Assembly (NCBI GenBank): GCA_031972475.1
Contig: DALYEP010000001.1
Span: 124,001 to 188,000, forward strand
Length of the DNA: 64,000 nt
Source: CAIQNR01 sp031972475
GTDB taxonomy: Bacteria; Babelota; Babeliae; Babelales; CAIQNR01
Reading direction: 5' to 3'
The first letter of the stretch is position 1. Each line of letters starts with the position of its first letter. Shown here piece after piece: positions 1-8,308 of the stretch. The position numbers were made by a program, and so were the translations under genes. The notes under the pieces were generated by a model that was not told the DNA's origin, did no database searches, and was given only the letters and a program-made list of their open reading frames with translations.

Positions 1-357
1 TTTTCGTATAAAAAGAGCATGGGTTGAGGCAAATCCGTTTGTTTGACCTAGTATAGGATAGTTAATAGGTGTTTTATAAAGGTATAAAGGAACCCTGTTT
101 TGTGATGGTGTTTTTAGATAATTATAGATATTGTAAAGCTCTGACCTTAAGATTTCTTGTTTTGGGTCTGATGATATTCTGAAAAAATTATAAAAGCTTT
201 CATTTGTTTTTTTTGCTTCTTGATAAACATAAGGTGGGATTTTGAGGGTATTTAAATTTTTAATTGCTTGTAAGATGTTTTTTGAATAGGTGCCATAATA
301 ATGAGAATGAATGTTTGCGCAATTCATTAATAAAGCTAATAGTATTATATTTTTCAT
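1..357 (-). CDS. Exported protein, 3' end beyond window; possible M48-like peptidase
   Basis: An open frame runs on the minus strand from an ATG at 357 out of the window, giving 119 residues. It starts with a short Lys-rich signal peptide (MKNIILLALLMNCANIHSH). The last visible part, around GQTNGFASTHALFI, resembles the segment just before the HExxH helix in M48 peptidases, as in the M48 gene at 6435, where NAFAL sits in the same place. The zinc motif itself would lie outside the window, so the family is a guess. The reading frame and the signal peptide are directly seen. Confidence 0.6.
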   Translation of the reverse strand, partial: MKNIILLALLMNCANIHSHYYGTYSKNILQAIKNLNTLKIPPYVYQEAKKTNESFYNFFRISSDPKQEILRSELYNIYNYLKTPSQNRVPLYLYKTPINYPILGQTNGFASTHALFIRK

Positions 358-770
358 AATGATTTGATCGTTTTTAAAAATAAATATGACCTTATTATTA
401 TACCATTTGCTTATATTTAAACAAAAAAGGATTAAGTATTTTTTAAATACTTAATCCTTAAATTTTTAGATGAGGTTTAAATATATTTTTATCAAAAAAA
501 TGATCAATTCTTTAAAGAAAATCGCATTGTTTTTTATAATCTGATACAATTGCTAAAGCAATCGTTTTTTTTAGTAAAAAATGGTTGCTTCTTCTTTTTT
601 AAGATAATTTAAAAGTTGAAATAGAAAATTTAGAAAGTTTTTAAATAAGTAGGAGTTGGTTTAAAGCTTTCTAAAGCGGTAGCAGTTAGTATTTTTAATA
701 AAAAATGATTTTTTTTTAAAAATGCACAGTATATATACAACTCCACAACTACCTGAAAGGGTGAAAATTC
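358..770. other. 413-bp intergenic region upstream of the translocase cluster
   Basis: I see no open frame here. It holds a 13-bp inverted repeat (428-458, listed separately) and a short hairpin (stem ATTGC/GCAAT, 549-562) followed by eight T at 565-572 on the plus strand. The latter could be a weak terminator or attenuator in the leader of the first translocase. The region must hold the divergent promoters for the genes starting at 357 and 771, but no good -35 box is visible; ATATATA near 731-737 is a possible -10. Confidence 0.5.
428..458 (-). terminator. Inverted repeat, intrinsic-terminator-like
   Basis: Arms 428-440 and 446-458 are a perfect 13-bp complement with a 5-nt loop. Read on the minus strand the hairpin is followed by a T-run. 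No minus-strand gene ends here; the gene on that strand starts at 357, so the role is unclear. Confidence 0.45.
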
Positions 771-2126
771 ATGGTTGTTAAGTTTTTTACTTCCATATGG
801 AGTAATTTTGAAAACTCAGAAGAACGTAAAAAGTTTTCGATTCTCTCTGTGCTTTTTGGATTAACCATTGGTGCGTATTGGTTGTTCCGTCCTCTTAAAG
901 ACGGTGTGTTTTTAACTATGGTTGGATCAGAATTTCAACCAAAGGCAAAAATACTTTCTATGTTCGTAGTTATTCCATTGGTGATGATTTACGAACGCTT
1001 GGTAAGCTCTTTTAAGCGTCATCAAGTTCTTTATGGGCTTTCAATCTTTTATGCTATTGGTGCAGCTTTATTTGCAGCATTAATTTTGGATCCTGCTATC
1101 GGTATGCAAAATACTGTAGCAAGTCCTGACCGTTATTTAGGTTGGACTTTTTACTTATTTGTAGAAAGCTTTGGTTCTATTATGGTTATGTTGTTTTGGT
1201 CTTTTGTTGCTGATACAACAACTCCAGAATCTGCAAAACGTGGATACCCTCTTATCGTATTGGGTGCGCAAATCGGGGGTATTGCTGGTCCATTAATGGG
1301 TCAAATGGTAATGCCAGAAGAAGGTGGAGAAGCGGCTGTTAATGGTTCTGGTATTGCAACATTAATGTGCGTTGTTGCATTATGCTTAATTCCTTTAATT
1401 GTTTGGTACTTTATGAACAATGTTTCTAAAGAACAAATGGAAGGTTTCCAAGCAGATGAAAAGAAAGCTCCTCTTGAAGGAAAGCCAAAACCAGGTTTTA
1501 TGGAAGGCTTAAAGCTTTTAGTAACTCGTCCTTACCTTCTTGGTATTTTTGTAGTTGTTTCATTTTATGAAATTATTGTTACTTTCTTAGATTTCCAATT
1601 TAAAGTACTTGCAAAAGGTTCATACACTGGTGACGCGCTTACAGCGTATTTATTTAAATATGCTATTTGGACTAATGCTGTTGCTTTTCTTTGTATTATG
1701 TTTGGCGCAGGTAAAATTGGTAGTAAGCTTGGGCTTGCAAAAACTCTTATGTTATTGCCTATTTTAGTTGGTGTAGCGGTTATTACTTTAAATATGCATC
1801 CTATTTTAAATGTTGCATTTTTAATTATGGTGTTTTCAAAAGGTGTTAACTATGCGCTTAACCAGCCAGCAAAAGAGCAACTTTACATTCCAACAACAAA
1901 AGATTCTAAGTATCGTGCAAAAGCATGGATTGATGCATTCGGTTCACGCTTTTCAAAAGGGCTTGGATCTATTGTTAATGACAGTAAGTCTGCGCTTGGT
2001 GCAGATCTTTTCTCACTTGTTATCTTGGTTACCTCTTTTGGGTTAATTGGGGTTTGGGTGTTTGCTGCATTGTTCTTGGGTAAAACTCATAAACAAGCAA
2101 TCAAAGAAAATCGCACAGTTTGTTAA
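771..2126 (+). CDS. ATP/ADP (nucleotide) translocase NTT, copy 1
   Basis: This 451-residue polytopic membrane protein belongs to the nucleotide transporter (TLC/NTT) family, which exchanges host ATP for bacterial ADP or imports other nucleotides across the inner membrane. Family signatures are the RPLKDGVF segment in the first membrane span (about residues 40-47), WSFVADTTTPESAK in the middle, and the C-terminal block YIPTTKDSKYRAKAWIDAFG. About a dozen hydrophobic segments are visible. The start is supported by AAAGGGTG eight bases upstream. It is the first of three adjacent homologues, with copy 2 starting 46 nt downstream, so at least copies 1 and 2 are probably co-transcribed. Substrate specificity cannot be told from sequence alone. 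Confidence 0.95.
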   Translation: MVVKFFTSIWSNFENSEERKKFSILSVLFGLTIGAYWLFRPLKDGVFLTMVGSEFQPKAKILSMFVVIPLVMIYERLVSSFKRHQVLYGLSIFYAIGAALFAALILDPAIGMQNTVASPDRYLGWTFYLFVESFGSIMVMLFWSFVADTTTPESAKRGYPLIVLGAQIGGIAGPLMGQMVMPEEGGEAAVNGSGIATLMCVVALCLIPLIVWYFMNNVSKEQMEGFQADEKKAPLEGKPKPGFMEGLKLLVTRPYLLGIFVVVSFYEIIVTFLDFQFKVLAKGSYTGDALTAYLFKYAIWTNAVAFLCIMFGAGKIGSKLGLAKTLMLLPILVGVAVITLNMHPILNVAFLIMVFSKGVNYALNQPAKEQLYIPTTKDSKYRAKAWIDAFGSRFSKGLGSIVNDSKSALGADLFSLVILVTSFGLIGVWVFAALFLGKTHKQAIKENRTVC

Positions 2127-2172
2127 AATCTGTTACTATATTGGGACACTGTTTTTAAAGAAAGTTGTCCCA

Positions 2173-3465
2173 ATGTCTTTTAATTTCGCCTTGTGGGGAA
2201 ATTTTAAAAATAGAGATGAGTGCCTAAAGTTTTTACGATTGGCACTCATTTTTACTTTTATAATTTCTATATGTGCTTTATTCCATCCACTTAAAGATGT
2301 TATTTTTATAACTATGGTAGGTGTGAAGTGGCTTCCTTATGCTCGATGGATATCTCTTTTCTTTCTTATTCCAGCATTGCTTATTTATGGGAGAATGGTA
2401 GATATTTTTCCTCGTAATAAAATGTTTTATGGCTTGTGTTTTATTGGGGTTGCAGCGCTTGCACTTTTTATGATTCTTATCAAATTTGCACAGTCTGCTT
2501 TGCTTGGTTGGGCATGGTATGCATTTTCAGAAGTTTTTGTTTCATTGTTGATCGCATTGTTTTGGTCATTTGTTGCAGATATTTCAACTCCAGAGGATGC
2601 TAAGCAAGGTTATAGTTTAATTATATTAGGTGCTCAGCTTGGTGGGGTTATGGCACCTTTATGCTTGTATCCATTTGTTTCTTTTTGTGGACCTTTATTA
2701 ATTTTATCTATCATTGCGATTAGCCTTTTAATTGTGGCTAGTTTAATGAGTTGGTTTATGCGTGTTACACCAGCTGCTTTGTTGCAAGGATTTTGTTATG
2801 AAGAAGCCCATAAAAAAGTTAAGAAAAAAGCGAGCTTTTTTGAGGGGCTTAAGCTTATTGTTAAAGAGTCTTATTTGCTTGGTATTCTTGGTATAATTAC
2901 GCTTTGTGACATGATTATTATTATTTTAGAATATCATGTAAAAATCAAAGCAGCCCATGTTTATATTGATACAAATCAACTTATGCAATTCTTTTTTAGG
3001 CTTACTTTATATGCAAATAGCGTTGCTTTAATAAGCTTGCTTTTTGGAGCTGGTGCTATTGGGCGTTATTTGGGAGTTGGAAGATCGCTTTTATTAATGC
3101 CGGTTGCTGTTGCGTTAGGTGTTCTTGTTATGGGAAGTACAGAGCATTTGCCACTTTTAATGATGTCGCTTGTTGCTCTTAAAGGGATAAGTTATGCCCT
3201 TGATAAACCAACAAGAGAACAATTGTATGTTCCTACATCCGTAGATGTAAAGTACAAAGCAAAATCTTGGATTGATAGTTTTGGATCTCGTGTATCAAAA
3301 GGTTTAGGTTCTTCTGTTCATATGTTAAGACCTGTGCTACAATCTGAATTTGTATATGTAAGTTCATTGTTATGTTTAGGTTTAGTTGGCGTTTGGATTG
3401 TTGCAGCTGTGTATGTTGCAAGAATGCATAAGCGAGCTGTTTCGGAGAATAAACTTGTATGTTAA
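2173..3465 (+). CDS. Nucleotide translocase NTT, copy 2
   Basis: The gene encodes a second NTT-family carrier of 430 residues. The ATG at 2173 gives an N-terminus (MSFNFALWGNFKNRDECLKF) that aligns with copy 1. An open frame extends back to 2047 inside copy 1, but that extension has no homology to the family. Conserved elements are HPLKDVIFITMVG in the first span, WSFVADISTPEDAK, and YVPTSVDVKYKAKSWIDSFG near the end. It is closer to copy 1 (both have PLKD) than to copy 3. It is slightly shorter than copy 1, with a reduced loop in the middle. The gene is followed by a strong intrinsic terminator. Confidence 0.93.
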   Translation: MSFNFALWGNFKNRDECLKFLRLALIFTFIISICALFHPLKDVIFITMVGVKWLPYARWISLFFLIPALLIYGRMVDIFPRNKMFYGLCFIGVAALALFMILIKFAQSALLGWAWYAFSEVFVSLLIALFWSFVADISTPEDAKQGYSLIILGAQLGGVMAPLCLYPFVSFCGPLLILSIIAISLLIVASLMSWFMRVTPAALLQGFCYEEAHKKVKKKASFFEGLKLIVKESYLLGILGIITLCDMIIIILEYHVKIKAAHVYIDTNQLMQFFFRLTLYANSVALISLLFGAGAIGRYLGVGRSLLLMPVAVALGVLVMGSTEHLPLLMMSLVALKGISYALDKPTREQLYVPTSVDVKYKAKSWIDSFGSRVSKGLGSSVHMLRPVLQSEFVYVSSLLCLGLVGVWIVAAVYVARMHKRAVSENKLVC

Positions 3466-3520
3466 TCGATTGTAATAAGTCGGAAAAAATTTTAAAAAAA
3501 AGAAAAGTTAGTTCAAAGTT

Positions 3521-3560
3521 AAAGGCTTGTCATGTTTTTTCATGCAAGCCTTTTTTTTTG
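3521..3560 (+). terminator. Intrinsic terminator after the second translocase
   Basis: AAAGGCTTG and CATG pair with CATG and CAAGCCTTT around a T-rich loop, with one bulged T, followed by nine T. It separates copies 1-2 from copy 3, which suggests that copy 3 has its own promoter. Confidence 0.85.
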
Positions 3561-3625
3561 AGTGAAGCCCTAGAGTTGAAAAGAATTTATAGAGTTGGTT
3601 TATTCTACAAGGTAAAGGGTTATTA

Positions 3626-5014
3626 ATGCGTATTGGTATCGTTCAAACAATAACATCATTGTGGCAAATTGATAAAAAAGAGCGTACAAAGTTTTTGTAT
3701 TTAGGTGCTGCGTTTTTTGCAATTATTGCTTCATACACTATTACAAAAGAGCTTAAAGATTCGCTTTTTATGAATATCGTAGGTGGTAAAACGTTTGTTC
3801 CTTATGCAAAATTATTAACTATTTTGGGTTTGATCCCTTTAGTTTTGTTGTATGGTAAAATGGTTGATAAAGTTCGAAGATATCAATTGCTCTGTTATTT
3901 AACGCTTATTTATAGCATGATAGGCCTTGTTTCTGCTGTTGTTATTTCGCAAGGATTAAATCATGCTCCAGTTGAACCATATTCTTTATATTGGTTTTTT
4001 GGATGGATTTATTTTTTTTATATAGAAAGCTTTTCTCCTTTTGTTGTGAGTGTTTTTTGGGCTTTTTTAAATTCAATTACAACTCCTGAAAGTGCAAAAA
4101 GAAATTATGGTCTTTTGATATCAACTTCAAAGCTTGGTGGTATGGTTACCTCAGGCCTTGCTTGGATGTTGTTATATCATAATCAAAATAATGGGTTTGG
4201 TTTTTCAGAAGCAGGAATTCATGGTTTGTTGATGGTTATTTCATCACTTTTTTTAATGATTGTTCCTCTTATTATTTGGCGTATGATGCGTGCTATTCCT
4301 GGGCAATATTTGCATGGGTATGAGGCTGCATATCAATTTGAAAAGTTACAACATAAAGAAGGTAAAGATGAAACTGGTATGTGGTCAGGTCTTGCGCTGC
4401 TTTTAAAATATCCATATGTTTTTGGTATTTTTTCTACTATCTTTTTTTACGAAGTAGTTAGTGCTGTACTTAGTTATTTACGTCTTGGTGTTGCAGAGGG
4501 TGTGGCAACAGATGTGTCTGGGGTAAGTTGCTTTCTTTTTAAAAGTGTTTTTTATGTTCACTTTACGGGTCTTATTATTTCTTTATTAGGTACCCGATTG
4601 ATTGTTTCCTACTTGGGTGAGCGCTTTTCTTTATTTGTTATGCCAACAGTTATAGGGCTGCTTTTGTGGTATCTTTTTTATGCTGATTCTTCTATGGGGA
4701 TAGTGATAGCATTTATTGCTCTTCGTGGTATTTATTACGCGTTTAATCAGCCTGTTACAGAGGCTCTTTATATTCCAACTGTTAAAGATGTTAAATTTAA
4801 ATCAAAATCTTGGATTGATACATTTGGTAAAAAGTTTGCTCGTGGTACTGGGTCAACATTTAATATTTTAGTGGGCGGTGGTTCAACTTCAGCATATGGA
4901 GCTTTTTTTGGAGTTATTGTTGGTCTTTGGTGGGGCGTAGCATACTTTTTAGGCAGCCGTTATGATAAAGCTATTAAAAATGGTGAGGTTATAGGCGCTG
5001 AGATAGAGCAATAA
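3626..5014 (+). CDS. Nucleotide translocase NTT, copy 3
   Basis: This is a third NTT-family carrier, 462 residues. It is the most divergent of the three: the first-span motif is TKELKDSLFMNIVGG, closer to classical ATP/ADP exchangers of Rickettsia and Chlamydia, where copies 1 and 2 have PLKD. Other family blocks are FWAFLNSITTPESAKRNYG and YIPTVKDVKFKSKSWIDTFGKKFARG. The start follows AAAGGG. It has its own transcription unit after the terminator at 3521. Three copies with two motif classes suggest a division of labour, for example ATP/ADP exchange against net nucleotide import; this is inferred from other NTT-bearing parasites. Confidence 0.93.
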   Translation: MRIGIVQTITSLWQIDKKERTKFLYLGAAFFAIIASYTITKELKDSLFMNIVGGKTFVPYAKLLTILGLIPLVLLYGKMVDKVRRYQLLCYLTLIYSMIGLVSAVVISQGLNHAPVEPYSLYWFFGWIYFFYIESFSPFVVSVFWAFLNSITTPESAKRNYGLLISTSKLGGMVTSGLAWMLLYHNQNNGFGFSEAGIHGLLMVISSLFLMIVPLIIWRMMRAIPGQYLHGYEAAYQFEKLQHKEGKDETGMWSGLALLLKYPYVFGIFSTIFFYEVVSAVLSYLRLGVAEGVATDVSGVSCFLFKSVFYVHFTGLIISLLGTRLIVSYLGERFSLFVMPTVIGLLLWYLFYADSSMGIVIAFIALRGIYYAFNQPVTEALYIPTVKDVKFKSKSWIDTFGKKFARGTGSTFNILVGGGSTSAYGAFFGVIVGLWWGVAYFLGSRYDKAIKNGEVIGAEIEQ

Positions 5015-5066
5015 GATTTGCAAAAAAAGAGCGTTTAGGTATTATTTAAACAATTATTAAAACTCT

Positions 5067-5137
5067 CACTTTTCCTATCAGGGTGGCATTTTGTAAATAT
5101 AAAAGCCGGAAAGTGAAGGATAAAACCCTGCAGAAGG
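5067..5137 (+). promoter_or_regulatory. rpsB leader: pseudoknot next to the ribosome binding site
   Basis: Two helices interleave. CACTTTTCC (5067-5075) pairs with GGAAAGTG (5108-5115) with one bulged T, and CAGGGT (5079-5084) pairs with ACCCTG (5125-5130). The order A-B-A'-B' makes a pseudoknot. The Shine-Dalgarno AGAAGG (5132-5137) begins one base after the second helix, so folding or S2 binding could block initiation. Autogenous control of rpsB by S2 through a structured leader is known in Escherichia coli; that this is the same kind of element is inferred from position and topology. Confidence 0.65.
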
Positions 5138-5145
5138 TTGCTGAC

Positions 5146-6060
5146 ATGATAGATTTTAGATTACTTGTTAAAGCTGGCGTCCACTTTGGACACCAATCAT
5201 CTCGCTGGTGCCCTCGTATGGCTCCTTATATTTGGGGTGAAAAAGGTGGCATTCATTTAATTAACGTTGCAAAGACTGCAGTTAATTTGGAAAAGGCAGC
5301 TAAATTCCTAGAAGATACTATTGCTGAAGGTAAGACAGTAATGTGGCTTGGTACTAAAAAACCTGCGCAAACTATTGTTACTGAAGCTGGTAAAGCGGTA
5401 GGTATGCCTTTTGTAACACATCGTTGGATTGGTGGAACTTTAACAAATAACTCTCAAGTAAGAAAATCTGTAACAAAGTATTTGCATCTTAAGGATGTAA
5501 TAGCAAAAGCAGATAGAACTCGTTATACAAAAAAAGAGTTCAGTGTTTTTCAAAAAATGGTTTCTCGTCTTGAAAAAAATATTGGTGGTATCGTTAATAT
5601 GACTTGGCCTGTTGGTGCTTTGGTTGTAGTTGATGTTCGCAAAGAGCAGTCAGCTATTAAAGAAGCTGCAATGATAGGTATTCCTGTTATTGCATTAGTT
5701 GATACTAATTGCGATCCATTGGGAATTGATTATGTAATTCCTTCAAACGATGACTCCCCTAAGGCAATTAAGGTTGTTGTTGATTATCTACAAGAAGCTG
5801 CACTTCGTGGTAAAGCAGTTGCTGATGCTAAAAAAGCTGAAATAGAAAAAGAACAAGAGCTATTGCGTGAAAAAAAGAAAGCAGAAAGAAAAGCTGCTGA
5901 GCTTAAAGCTGCAGAAATAAAGGCTGCTGAGCAAAGCAAAAAAGCTGAAATTAAAACAACAAAAGTAGAAGCTGCTTCATCAGTAACTACAGAAGTTAAA
6001 AAAACTGAAGCTAAAGCTGCTCCTAAAAAAGTTGCACCTAAAGCTGTTTCTAAAAAATAA
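5146..6060 (+). CDS. rpsB: 30S ribosomal protein S2
   Basis: The product is small-subunit ribosomal protein S2. I take the start at 5146 because MIDFRLLVKAGVHFGHQ aligns with the normal S2 N-terminus and AGAAGG stands 8 bases upstream; the frame is open back to 5083 but that part lies inside the structured leader. Family blocks include WCPRMAPYIWG, HRWIGGTLTN and IPVIALVDTNCDP. The protein is 304 residues, longer than usual, because of a Lys/Ala/Glu-rich tail of about 80 residues from near residue 225. tsf, the usual next gene, is absent and a terminator and tRNA-Ser follow, so the rpsB-tsf operon is split here. Confidence 0.97.
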   Translation: MIDFRLLVKAGVHFGHQSSRWCPRMAPYIWGEKGGIHLINVAKTAVNLEKAAKFLEDTIAEGKTVMWLGTKKPAQTIVTEAGKAVGMPFVTHRWIGGTLTNNSQVRKSVTKYLHLKDVIAKADRTRYTKKEFSVFQKMVSRLEKNIGGIVNMTWPVGALVVVDVRKEQSAIKEAAMIGIPVIALVDTNCDPLGIDYVIPSNDDSPKAIKVVVDYLQEAALRGKAVADAKKAEIEKEQELLREKKKAERKAAELKAAEIKAAEQSKKAEIKTTKVEAASSVTTEVKKTEAKAAPKKVAPKAVSKK

Positions 6061-6070
6061 GCTATAAATA

Positions 6071-6112
6071 AATGTATTAAGGATGATATTGACTATTTTC
6101 CTTAATACATTT
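6071..6112 (+). terminator. Terminator of rpsB
   Basis: A perfect 13-bp stem is formed by 6071-6083 and 6099-6111 (AATGTATTAAGGA with its complement) with a 15-nt loop. Only a short T-run follows, so termination may be partial and the tRNA may be co-transcribed. Confidence 0.6.
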
Positions 6113-6120
6113 ACCTCTAT

Positions 6121-6212
6121 GGAGAGATGTCTGAGTGGTCGAAAGAGCACGATTGGAAATCGTGTATATTCTGAAAAGGGTATCGAGGGTTCGAATCCCT
6201 CTCTCTCCACCA
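6121..6212 (+). tRNA. tRNA-Ser (anticodon GGA)
   Basis: The gene folds into a class II tRNA with acceptor GGAGAGA/TCTCTCC, anticodon loop TTGGAAA, a long variable arm, T-arm GAGGG-TTCGAAT-CCCTC and an encoded CCA. The discriminator base is A, whereas bacterial tRNA-Ser usually has G at this position. Confidence 0.95.
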
Positions 6213-6230
6213 TAATTCTAGATAAATAAA

Positions 6231-6266
6231 ATTAAGGCACGCATATTTAATACGTGCCTTAATTTT
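6231..6266 (+). terminator. Intrinsic terminator after tRNA-Ser
   Basis: Stem ATTAAGGCACG (6231-6241) pairs with CGTGCCTTAAT (6253-6263), followed by TTT. Confidence 0.75.
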
Positions 6267-6434
6267 GTGCTTTTATATAATTTAAGCTTATTAAAAATAA
6301 TATAATATAGCTTTCTAAAAAAATTTATAATTGAGTTATTCTATAATAATAAAATTTTGGGAATGCAATTTTTGGTTATAGATAGTTTAAAATAAGTGGT
6401 ATTTGTTAAAAAATAATAAAATAATGGAGTAATT

Positions 6435-7418
6435 ATGAAAAATACACAATATGTAGCAAAACTTGTTTCTAGATTTTTTGCTTTTTTCTTTGTTTTTAAT
6501 ATACAAGCAGGTACTTACTATCAAGAATTAGAAGTCTTTAAGAGAAAACAAGATGTAGCTTTTATTTTTAATGATAAAGCTAATCCACAATTAAAACAGA
6601 TTGTAAATGACATTAATACCTATAAAAAATTATCTATACCTAGTCGTTTAGTAAGATTTATTTTTTCTGGCATGGGGGTAATTGTTGATAAAGAATCTAT
6701 GCCAAAAATGTATGATTACATAAAAAATTTATGTCTTGATAATGATATTGAAATGCCTGTTGTTTTTATTTCTAAAGATAAAAGCATTTTTAACGCATTT
6801 GCATTAAAATTGTTTACATCTTCAGGAGGTATATTATTGGGTCAAGAGTTATTAAGTGAATCTTCAGACGAAGAAATTGAAGCTGTTATTGCACATGAAA
6901 TTGGTCATATAAAACATAATCATGTTAATAAAATTTTTGCTTTAAATATTTTAGTGGTTGTGCTGTATAGTTACATCACTACTACGTATTATACAAATGA
7001 TGATTATTATAAAAATAATATCATCATAGAAGAATACAAAAAATTCTGGAAAATGTACGGATTATTATTGTGTGCGCGTGCATTAGTAATAGGTAAAAGT
7101 TTTGAAAAAGAAGCTGATAACTTTGCATGTCAGCAAGCTGGTAAGGCTAAAGGGTTAATAAAATTTTTTAAAAAATTAGAATCTAAAGAAGTAGCTAAGG
7201 CGGCTGAATTTGAGCAAGTAAAAGAACTACTTCAGGTTAATAAGAATGAGCTTTCATTATATGATTATAACTTGTTATATAGACGATATTTTATGGCAAA
7301 GATATGGCATTCTCTGGATAAATTAAATCGTTGGATTTACCATAATACTCCTTTTGGCGCTCATCCAAGCAATAAAGATAGAATTGCTGCAGCAGAAAAA
7401 TATCTAGAAAAAGCATGA
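6435..7418 (+). CDS. Exported M48-family zinc metalloprotease
   Basis: The 327-residue protein is a predicted M48 peptidase of the Oma1/BepA/YggG type. An N-terminal signal segment (about residues 8-26) ends near IQAG. The zinc site is HEIGH at 154-158, and the third ligand is probably Glu226 in FEKEADNFA. A hydrophobic stretch at 169-184 follows the HExxH helix, and the C-terminal HPSNKDRI is typical of the family. The ATG at 6435 follows GGAG. Its last codons overlap the next gene (ATGATG), so the two are probably translated together. Likely role: quality control of envelope or exported proteins, inferred from the family. Confidence 0.88.
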   Translation: MKNTQYVAKLVSRFFAFFFVFNIQAGTYYQELEVFKRKQDVAFIFNDKANPQLKQIVNDINTYKKLSIPSRLVRFIFSGMGVIVDKESMPKMYDYIKNLCLDNDIEMPVVFISKDKSIFNAFALKLFTSSGGILLGQELLSESSDEEIEAVIAHEIGHIKHNHVNKIFALNILVVVLYSYITTTYYTNDDYYKNNIIIEEYKKFWKMYGLLLCARALVIGKSFEKEADNFACQQAGKAKGLIKFFKKLESKEVAKAAEFEQVKELLQVNKNELSLYDYNLLYRRYFMAKIWHSLDKLNRWIYHNTPFGAHPSNKDRIAAAEKYLEKA

Positions 7419-7936
7419 TGGGGAAAAAACATTATAAAATTATGATCTTTGGATGCCCTGGAAGCGGCAAGTCTACTCTTGCCCAGTGGCTTTCTTTCAA
7501 TCTTTCAATACCTCTTTATCATTGTGATAAATATTATTTTACCAATAATTGGAAACCACGACCTCAAGATGATTTTTTAGCAGATATATCTAATTTTGCA
7601 ATGCAAAAACAGTATATTATTGATGGAAATGTATCAAAAATATTACTTGAAAAGTTTTTGCCCGTAGATCTTATTGTTTATATAGATATTCCTTTGTGGA
7701 AGTGTTATTGGAGGGTCTTTAAAAGACGTTTTTTTAAAGATAATACAATTGATGACAGAGCAAAAGGTTGTAAGGAGATTCTTTCTTGGGGCTTTTTAAA
7801 GTCGATGTTGTCATATAAAAATAAAACGGAAAAACGATTAGATATAATAAAAATAAATTATATAAATACAAAATTTATTTTTATTAAGTCAGAAGAAGAT
7901 CTAATAAAATTTAAAAATAATTTTTTAAAAACATAA
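7415..7936 (+). CDS. Small P-loop kinase (adenylate kinase/topology-modulation-like)
   Basis: The 173-residue protein has a Walker A loop GCPGSGKS at about residues 13-20 and the layout of small nucleoside/nucleotide kinase-like proteins often annotated as FlaR or DNA topology modulation protein: a WKPRPQDDF substrate loop, YIIDGNVSK, a Walker-B-like DLIVYIDIP and an arginine-rich lid (WRVFKRRFF). The real substrate of these proteins is unknown. The gene overlaps the M48 peptidase by 4 bases; a second ATG at 7418 is an alternative start. Either start keeps the P-loop intact. Confidence 0.75.
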   Translation: MMGKKHYKIMIFGCPGSGKSTLAQWLSFNLSIPLYHCDKYYFTNNWKPRPQDDFLADISNFAMQKQYIIDGNVSKILLEKFLPVDLIVYIDIPLWKCYWRVFKRRFFKDNTIDDRAKGCKEILSWGFLKSMLSYKNKTEKRLDIIKINYINTKFIFIKSEEDLIKFKNNFLKT

Positions 7937-7974
7937 AATATTAGACTGTATTTAACTAATACGGTCTAATATTT
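7936..7974. terminator. Bidirectional terminator between convergent genes
   Basis: A 17-bp stem (7936-7952 with 7958-7974, one G-T pair) with a 5-nt loop lies between the kinase gene and the minus-strand gene ending at 7952. It overlaps the end of the latter. Confidence 0.75.
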
Positions 7975-8260
7975 CACTTATTCCGGCTAATTTTTTTTTA
8001 ATATTTTTACGACTGTCAAGTTCTTGTATGTATAGGCTAATTTCAAAAGTATATTTCATTCGTTCTGTGCAATCCGGACAATCTGCAGCACATTTAGTAT
8101 GAGCTTTAAAATATTCAGCATCAAATTTTTTGGTATTAGCCTTTTTAAGACCTGAAATTTTTTGAATTATTTCTTCTTCGCTTTGACTTGTAAAAGGTTT
8201 TTCTGACGAATAAATAATAGTAGTAAATAATGCTGCGAATATGTAAAATATTTTTTTCAT
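7952..8260 (-). CDS. Small exported protein with a Cys-rich centre
   Basis: I do not recognise this 102-residue protein. It has a clear signal peptide (MKKIFYIFAALFTTIIYSSE). The mature part is mostly predicted helical and contains CAADCPDC around residue 58, a possible metal site or disulfide pair. An AGGAAT stands upstream of the ATG at 8260. It heads a minus-strand run of small exported proteins. Its stop lies inside the shared terminator. Confidence 0.7.
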   Translation of the reverse strand: MKKIFYIFAALFTTIIYSSEKPFTSQSEEEIIQKISGLKKANTKKFDAEYFKAHTKCAADCPDCTERMKYTFEISLYIQELDSRKNIKKKLAGISEILDRIS

Positions 8261-8308
8261 AAATGTATTCCTGTTAATAACTTTTAAGTCTTTTAATTTT
8301 GGTACAGA

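Noticed and set aside
2047..2172. N-terminal extension of the second translocase
   Set aside because: It lies in the 3' end of copy 1 and has no family similarity; the ATG at 2173 aligns with copy 1.
5083..5145. N-terminal extension of rpsB
   Set aside because: It has no homology to S2 and lies within the structured leader; AGAAGG points to the ATG at 5146.
5980..6213. Minus-strand frame starting MVEREGFEPSIPF
   Set aside because: It lies over tRNA-Ser and the end of rpsB; this is the well-known false protein read from the antisense of a tRNA T-arm.
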